Of a DNA stretch of 64,000 nt, positions 60,230 to 64,000 are shown piece by piece. Location: the NCBI GenBank assembly GCA_002066995.1, contig MWTC01000041.1:110885-174884 (forward strand), in the 5' to 3' direction. Within the stretch, counting starts at the first letter, position 1. The number at the start of each line of letters is the position of its first letter. The stretch comes from Sphingobacteriales bacterium UTBCD1 (GTDB taxonomy: Bacteria > Bacteroidota > Bacteroidia > Chitinophagales > Chitinophagaceae). Position numbers and translations under genes: made by a program. The notes below the pieces were generated by a model. That model was not told the origin of the DNA, searched no databases, and worked only from the letters and a program-made list of their open reading frames with translations.

Positions 60230-62881
60230 TCACTTTTCATTCTTGTCCTTATACTTCCTGAGTATCTCTGCAATACAACCTGTCCATCCTGTCTGATGTG
60301 AGGCGCCTATCCCCTTCCCTGAATCTCCATGAAAACATTCAAAAAATAAAATGAGGTCTTTGAAATATTGATCTTTATCGAACAATTCCGCCTGACCGTT
60401 CACTTTTCTTTTTCCGTCCTTGTCTTTTGCAAAAATCCCTACCAGGCGTTCTTTCAGTTTCTTCGCCACTTCTTTCAGATCCATTTCCCTTCCGGAAAAA
60501 GAAGGGAATTCCACTTTCAGTTCGTCTTCAAAATATTCATGATATTTTTCCAGCGCTGTTATCATCAGGTAATTCATGGGCATCCACACGGGTCCCCGCC
60601 AGTTGGAATTGCCACCAAATAAAGTTGAATTGGAATCGCCGGGCTGATAACTCAAGCCAAACTCACTCCCTGCAATGTGGATGGTATAAGGATTCTCGTG
60701 GATCTTCGATAAAGAACGGATGCCGGCACAGGAAAGAAATTCTTTTTCATCAAGCAGTGCGCAAAGTATCTTCTTTAATCTTTTATAAGGAGCCAGGGAA
60801 AGAAGTATTTTATCTTTTTTGTCAATGTTTTCGATTACCTGGTACTGGTCGTTCTTTTGACGGTATTTTACAAACCATTTCAGCCTGCGGTTGAAATCAG
60901 GAAGCTTTTTCAGCAATGATTTGTCAATGACATGAGCTCCGAATAAAGAGGTAAGGCCGACAAGAGAGCGGACTTTTAAAGGAATGAAATTCCCGTCAGG
61001 CATGCGGAGTACATCATAAAAGAAACCGTCTTCTTCATCCCACGATCCTTTATAACCTTCACGGATCTGGTTGATGGAAGCTGCGATATACGTGAAGTGT
61101 TCAAAGAATTTAGTGGCCAGGTCTTCATATATCTTGTTGGTTTGTGCCAGCTCAAGAGCAATGTCCAGCATGTTCAGGCAATACATTCCCATCCACGCTG
61201 TGCCGTCAGCCTGTTCCAGTATCCCTCCTCCGGGAACATTATTCCTGTCAAACACACCGATATTATCCAGCCCGAGGAAACCGCCTTCAAAGACATTATT
61301 GTTAAGCCGGTCCTTGCGGTTCACCCACCAGGTGAAGTTTATCAGTAGTTTCTGAAAAGTCCTTTCCAGGAAACTGATGTCACCGGTTCCTGTCCTTTCT
61401 TTGTCTATCTTATAAACCTGCATGCAGGCCCAGGCCTGAACCGGAGGGTTTACGTCACTGAAATTCCACTCATACGCAGGAATCTGGCCATAAGGATTCA
61501 TATACCATTCCCGAAGCAAAAGGATCAGTTGCTCCTTTGCAAATTCAGCATCGAGTGACGCAAGCGATACGCAGTGAAAAGGAAGATCCCATGCAGCGTA
61601 CCAGGGATACTCCCATTTGTCGGGCATGGAAATGATGTCTTCATTATTCAGGGTAAGCCAGTCGCTGTTTCTCCCGTTAAGCCTTTGTTCGGGAGGAGGA
61701 AGAAAACCCGGATCACCTTTGAGCCAGCACGGAATATCAATGTAATAAAACTGCTTGTTCCACAACATTCCGGCATAAGCCTGTCTTTGAATATTCTTAA
61801 GATCCTTGTCTTTTGTTTCGATCAGGCAGTCATAGAATTCATCGGCCTCTTTTTTTCTTTGTATAAATACGAAATCAAAATCAGCATTAAATGGTTTTTC
61901 AATCTCTTCTTTGCTCAATCGTAGCTTAACGGTCACTTCATCATGAGCTTCTATATTCAACTGATACAACGGCGAACATTTGGTGCCGCTCTTTTTTTCA
62001 TTAAATAATTCAAAATGGTTTGTAATGACCGCTTCATGAAAAGCATCTTTTACAAAAGGGCTTTCATTGGGTGTATTGTAAAGCCGGAGATTGTTGGTTT
62101 CATTTTCGATAAATAAAACTCTTTCGGGCTTTTGAAAATAAAAATGATATTCTCCCAGTTTTTCATGAGCGGCTTTAAGTTCGCCGTAAGAACCTTCCAA
62201 TGAAACCAAACTGATCGAAGGCTTTTCATTGATCAGCCCAAACGACCATTGATTGCGGAACCAGAGTGTGGGTAACAAAACGAGTTGCGCTTTTTCACCG
62301 GCCCTGTTACAGGCAGTTATTTTAATACAGATGTCTTCTTCACTTTCTTTTGCATATTCAATGAAGACATCAAAGTATTTCCCGTCATTAAAAACACCTG
62401 TGTCACCAATTTCATATTCATCTTCATTCCTGCTTCGGCGCTTATTCACCTCTATCAGTTCTTCATAAGGGAATGCAGCTTGTGGATATTTATACAGGTA
62501 TTTCATGTAAGAGTGTGTCGGAGTATTGTCCAGGTAGTAATACAACTCTTTCACATCTTCTCCATGATTGCCTTCGGAAGGTGTCAATCCGAAAAGCCTT
62601 TCTTTAAGAATTTCATCTTTACCGTTCCATAATGCAATAGCGAAACATAAGCGTTGGCTACTATCAGAAATTCCTCCAATCCCATCCTCCCCCCAGCGGT
62701 AGGTTTTTGAACGGGACATGGAGTGAGTCACAAAATTCCAGGCATCACCATTGGCGCTGTAATCTTCCCGCACCGTACTCCATTGTCTTTCGGACAGATA
62801 AGGTCCCCATTTCAGCCATTTCCTTTTTTTAGAATAGTTTTCTTTCAGTCTTTTTTGTTCGGGGTTTGCAGGTTTGGGCAT
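60230..62881 (-). CDS. GH63-like glucosidase (MGH1-like)
   Basis: The 883-residue soluble protein has no signal peptide (MPKPANPEQKRLKENYSKKRKW). Segments typical of bacterial GH63/MGH1-like glucosidases include YLSERQWSTVREDYSANGDAWNF, RWGEDGIGGISD, WEYPWYAAWDLPFHCVSLA (catalytic Asp region), GFLGLDNIGVFDRN, ADGTAWMGMY, GNSNWRGPVWMPMNYL. The (alpha/alpha)6 barrel fits an inverting glucosidase acting on alpha-glucose-containing oligosaccharides such as glucosylglycerate or mannosylglycerate-type compounds; the natural substrate cannot be told. The cytoplasmic location means it acts on intracellular sugars. Confidence 0.85.
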   Translation of the reverse strand: MPKPANPEQKRLKENYSKKRKWLKWGPYLSERQWSTVREDYSANGDAWNFVTHSMSRSKTYRWGEDGIGGISDSSQRLCFAIALWNGKDEILKERLFGLTPSEGNHGEDVKELYYYLDNTPTHSYMKYLYKYPQAAFPYEELIEVNKRRSRNEDEYEIGDTGVFNDGKYFDVFIEYAKESEEDICIKITACNRAGEKAQLVLLPTLWFRNQWSFGLINEKPSISLVSLEGSYGELKAAHEKLGEYHFYFQKPERVLFIENETNNLRLYNTPNESPFVKDAFHEAVITNHFELFNEKKSGTKCSPLYQLNIEAHDEVTVKLRLSKEEIEKPFNADFDFVFIQRKKEADEFYDCLIETKDKDLKNIQRQAYAGMLWNKQFYYIDIPCWLKGDPGFLPPPEQRLNGRNSDWLTLNNEDIISMPDKWEYPWYAAWDLPFHCVSLASLDAEFAKEQLILLLREWYMNPYGQIPAYEWNFSDVNPPVQAWACMQVYKIDKERTGTGDISFLERTFQKLLINFTWWVNRKDRLNNNVFEGGFLGLDNIGVFDRNNVPGGGILEQADGTAWMGMYCLNMLDIALELAQTNKIYEDLATKFFEHFTYIAASINQIREGYKGSWDEEDGFFYDVLRMPDGNFIPLKVRSLVGLTSLFGAHVIDKSLLKKLPDFNRRLKWFVKYRQKNDQYQVIENIDKKDKILLSLAPYKRLKKILCALLDEKEFLSCAGIRSLSKIHENPYTIHIAGSEFGLSYQPGDSNSTLFGGNSNWRGPVWMPMNYLMITALEKYHEYFEDELKVEFPSFSGREMDLKEVAKKLKERLVGIFAKDKDGKRKVNGQAELFDKDQYFKDLILFFECFHGDSGKGIGASHQTGWTGCIAEILRKYKDKNEK

Positions 62882-63123
62882 GACATCATTCCTTTTTTAT
62901 TTACAAACTCATTGCTAACATAACAAAATTTGCGATCATAGGTTTGTGGTAAACCGGTTCTTTTTGGAATTGTGTTCCCTTTGGTATCCCGGGCACTTGC
63001 CTGGCGGGCTACGAAGCCTATTAATTATTCCTGATTTATTTGCAGCTGGCTGCCCCGTTAACTTAAAATTTACATGAGCAAAATATGTTAGTAAGACACT
63101 AATTAAGGCATGAGAAGGAAGAT

Positions 63124-63131
63124 TATCTTTG
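63124..63131 (+). promoter_or_regulatory. -7 element TATCTTTG of the RRM gene
   Basis: An exact TAnnTTTG match 13 bases before ATG 63145. No clear -33 TTTG. Confidence 0.5.
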
Positions 63132-63144
63132 AAAGAAAAATAAC

Positions 63145-63444
63145 ATGAATCTTTTTGTTGCCGGCCTTCCTTACGACCTCGATGACGCAGAGCTTGAAGA
63201 AATTTTTGAAAAATTCGGAAAAATTTTATCTGCAAAAGTTTCCATTGACCGGGAAACCGGTAAAAGCAGGGGTTTTGGTTTTGTGGAAATGGCCAATGAA
63301 TCCGAAGCAAAGGAAGCCATAGAAAACCTAAACGGCATCTCCCTGGGTAAGAAACCAATGGTGGTAAAAGCTGCGGAAGACAGGCCCAAAAGCAGCGGCG
63401 GATACAAAAGGCCGGGATTTGACAGTAACAGGAGAAGGTACTGA
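63145..63444 (+). CDS. RNA recognition motif (RRM) protein
   Basis: The 99-residue protein is a single RRM: RNP2-type NLFVAGLPYDLDD and RNP1 KSRGFGFVEM, with IENLNGISLGKKPMVV completing the fold, and a short basic tail (SGGYKRPGFDSNRRRY). It binds single-stranded RNA; small RRM proteins of this kind are common in Bacteroidota and cyanobacteria and often linked to cold adaptation, which is a family remark rather than evidence here. Confidence 0.93.
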   Translation: MNLFVAGLPYDLDDAELEEIFEKFGKILSAKVSIDRETGKSRGFGFVEMANESEAKEAIENLNGISLGKKPMVVKAAEDRPKSSGGYKRPGFDSNRRRY

Positions 63445-64000
63445 ATTGAGAACATGGGCAGGAAACAGGAATAATTCATATTTGAATTATCAGTATCATT
63501 TTTTGCAGAAGATGATGAACAGGGAGAAAATCACTAACATCGGGTCTGCAATACGAGTGCTCACACTGAATGAAAAGACGAAATTTTTATCATAAAAGAA
63601 AAGGGGCTGTATCAGAAGTAAAAAATTCACTTCTACGATCGCATAAGCATTGACCCGGGCTGCAAAAAAATACGTGGGTCTTTGCGAGGCAATAAAAGAA
63701 AGAAGATCGCTTCGTTCCCCACGATGACCTACGCTAGAAAAATTGCCGAAGCAAACTGCACTTAAAGAAGATCGCTTCGTTCCTCGCGATGACCCGGGCT
63801 GCAAAAAAGAGCGTGGGTCTTTGCGAGGCAATAAAAGAAAGAAGATCGCTTCGTTCCCCACGATGACCTACGCTAGAAAAATTGCCGAAGCAAACTGCAC
63901 TTAAAGAAGATCGCTTCGTTCCTCGCGATGACCCGGGCTGCAAAAAAGTGCGTAGGTCTTTGCGAGGCAATAAAAGAAGGTAATGTACTCAAAAATAGTT
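63445..64000 (+). other. Terminal region of 556 bp, mostly repeat
   Basis: The first 200 bp after the RRM gene hold no gene. From 63651 the sequence is the 139-bp tandem repeat. The long minus-strand frames through it are products of the repeat. Confidence 0.6.
63651..63978. repeat. 139-bp tandem repeat, about 2.4 copies, with internal sub-repeats
   Basis: Copies start at 63651, 63790 and 63929, period 139, the last cut off at 63978 when the following bases diverge. Inside each unit the 17-base block GAAGATCGCTTCGTTCC occurs twice, at 63702, 63767, 63841 and 63906 (spacings 65, 74, 65). The blocks are followed alternately by CCACGATGACC and TCGCGATGACC. GGTCTTTGCGAGGCAA and the blocks' ends form imperfect inverted repeats. 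The minus-strand reading, GCGAGGAACGAAGCGATC, is like dispersed repeats found in many Bacteroidota genomes, by memory. Confidence 0.9.

Noticed and set aside
63496..63970. Minus-strand frames through the terminal repeats
   Set aside because: Their near-identical repeated peptides result from the 139-bp DNA repeat, and there is no protein pattern.
63651..63978. CRISPR array
   Set aside because: The repeated blocks are 17 bases within larger near-identical 139-bp units, the spacers are repeated rather than unique, and no cas gene is present.
1..64000. tRNA, rRNA, insertion sequences, prophage or a defence island
   Set aside because: No cloverleaf, rRNA or transposase-like sequence, or recognisable defence gene set was found; the EVE, Sir2 and DHH proteins look like housekeeping or solitary members.

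Overview
The window looks like a chromosomal segment from a member of the Bacteroidota, probably the Chitinophagaceae or a close relative. The evidence is a type IX secretion cargo gene paired with a PorP/SprF gene, repeated Bacteroidota-type promoter elements (TTTG at -33, TAnnTTTG at -7), almost no Shine-Dalgarno sequences, many Bacteroidota-typical lipoproteins, and a complete SUF operon in the sufBCDSE-sufT order. It is moderately AT-rich and densely coded. I see no tRNA, rRNA, CRISPR array, insertion sequence, prophage or defence island. Apart from the short repeat block at the right end, it reads as core genome.

Layout. 1-5 kb: a PKD-repeat gliding/adhesion-type protein that begins before the window, and its SprF partner. 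5-7.1 kb: a BlaR1-like M56 protease and a BlaI/MecI repressor. 7.3-11.3 kb: fatty acid hydroxylase, ndk, a DHH phosphoesterase and an FKBP lipoprotein. 11.3-15.7 kb: folP, a duplicated DUF1599 protein, a DoxX/MauE-type membrane protein, a peptide-type ABC permease and a CBS protein. 15.6-21.9 kb: dciA-like gene, recF, PDH E1 alpha, a membrane TPR protein, a probable TonB-like pseudogene, a LutA-like protein, an EVE protein and a sirtuin. 21.9-30.4 kb: a saccharopine dehydrogenase-like protein, a GYF-like membrane protein, gyrA, a secreted TPR protein and serA. 30.5-36.4 kb: a serine hydrolase fused to NAD(P)HX repair enzymes, a small hypothetical gene and a membrane pyrophosphatase. 36.5-49 kb: a TraB/GumN-type protein, UbiD decarboxylase, M13 peptidase, dipeptide epimerase, 4-alpha-glucanotransferase, small membrane proteins, a TlpA-type thioredoxin protein and a lipoprotein. 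49.5-55.7 kb: the SUF operon ending in an Rrf2 regulator. 55.6-62.9 kb: GH18, GH9, a nucleoside deaminase and a GH63-like glucosidase. 63.1-64 kb: an RRM protein and a 139-bp tandem repeat.

How the genes work together. The clearest unit is the iron-sulfur operon. SufBCD form the scaffold, SufS and SufE supply sulfur, SufT helps maturation, and the terminal Rrf2 protein probably senses cluster status. A 9-bp-arm inverted repeat overlaps the -33 box of the operon promoter and is the obvious operator candidate. Other units are the BlaI/M56 pair with a dyad over its own promoter, and a scattered polysaccharide set (GH18, GH9, GH63-like, GH77) without a SusC/SusD pair.

The observations most worth following are the lipoprotein-like serine hydrolase fused in frame to cytosolic NnrE-NnrD domains, the suf operator with its regulator, several genes whose -7 box sits exactly four bases before ATG (probable leaderless mRNAs), two orphan dyad clusters between 33.6 and 33.9 kb, and the 139-bp repeat. 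I did not find an obvious new multi-gene system.
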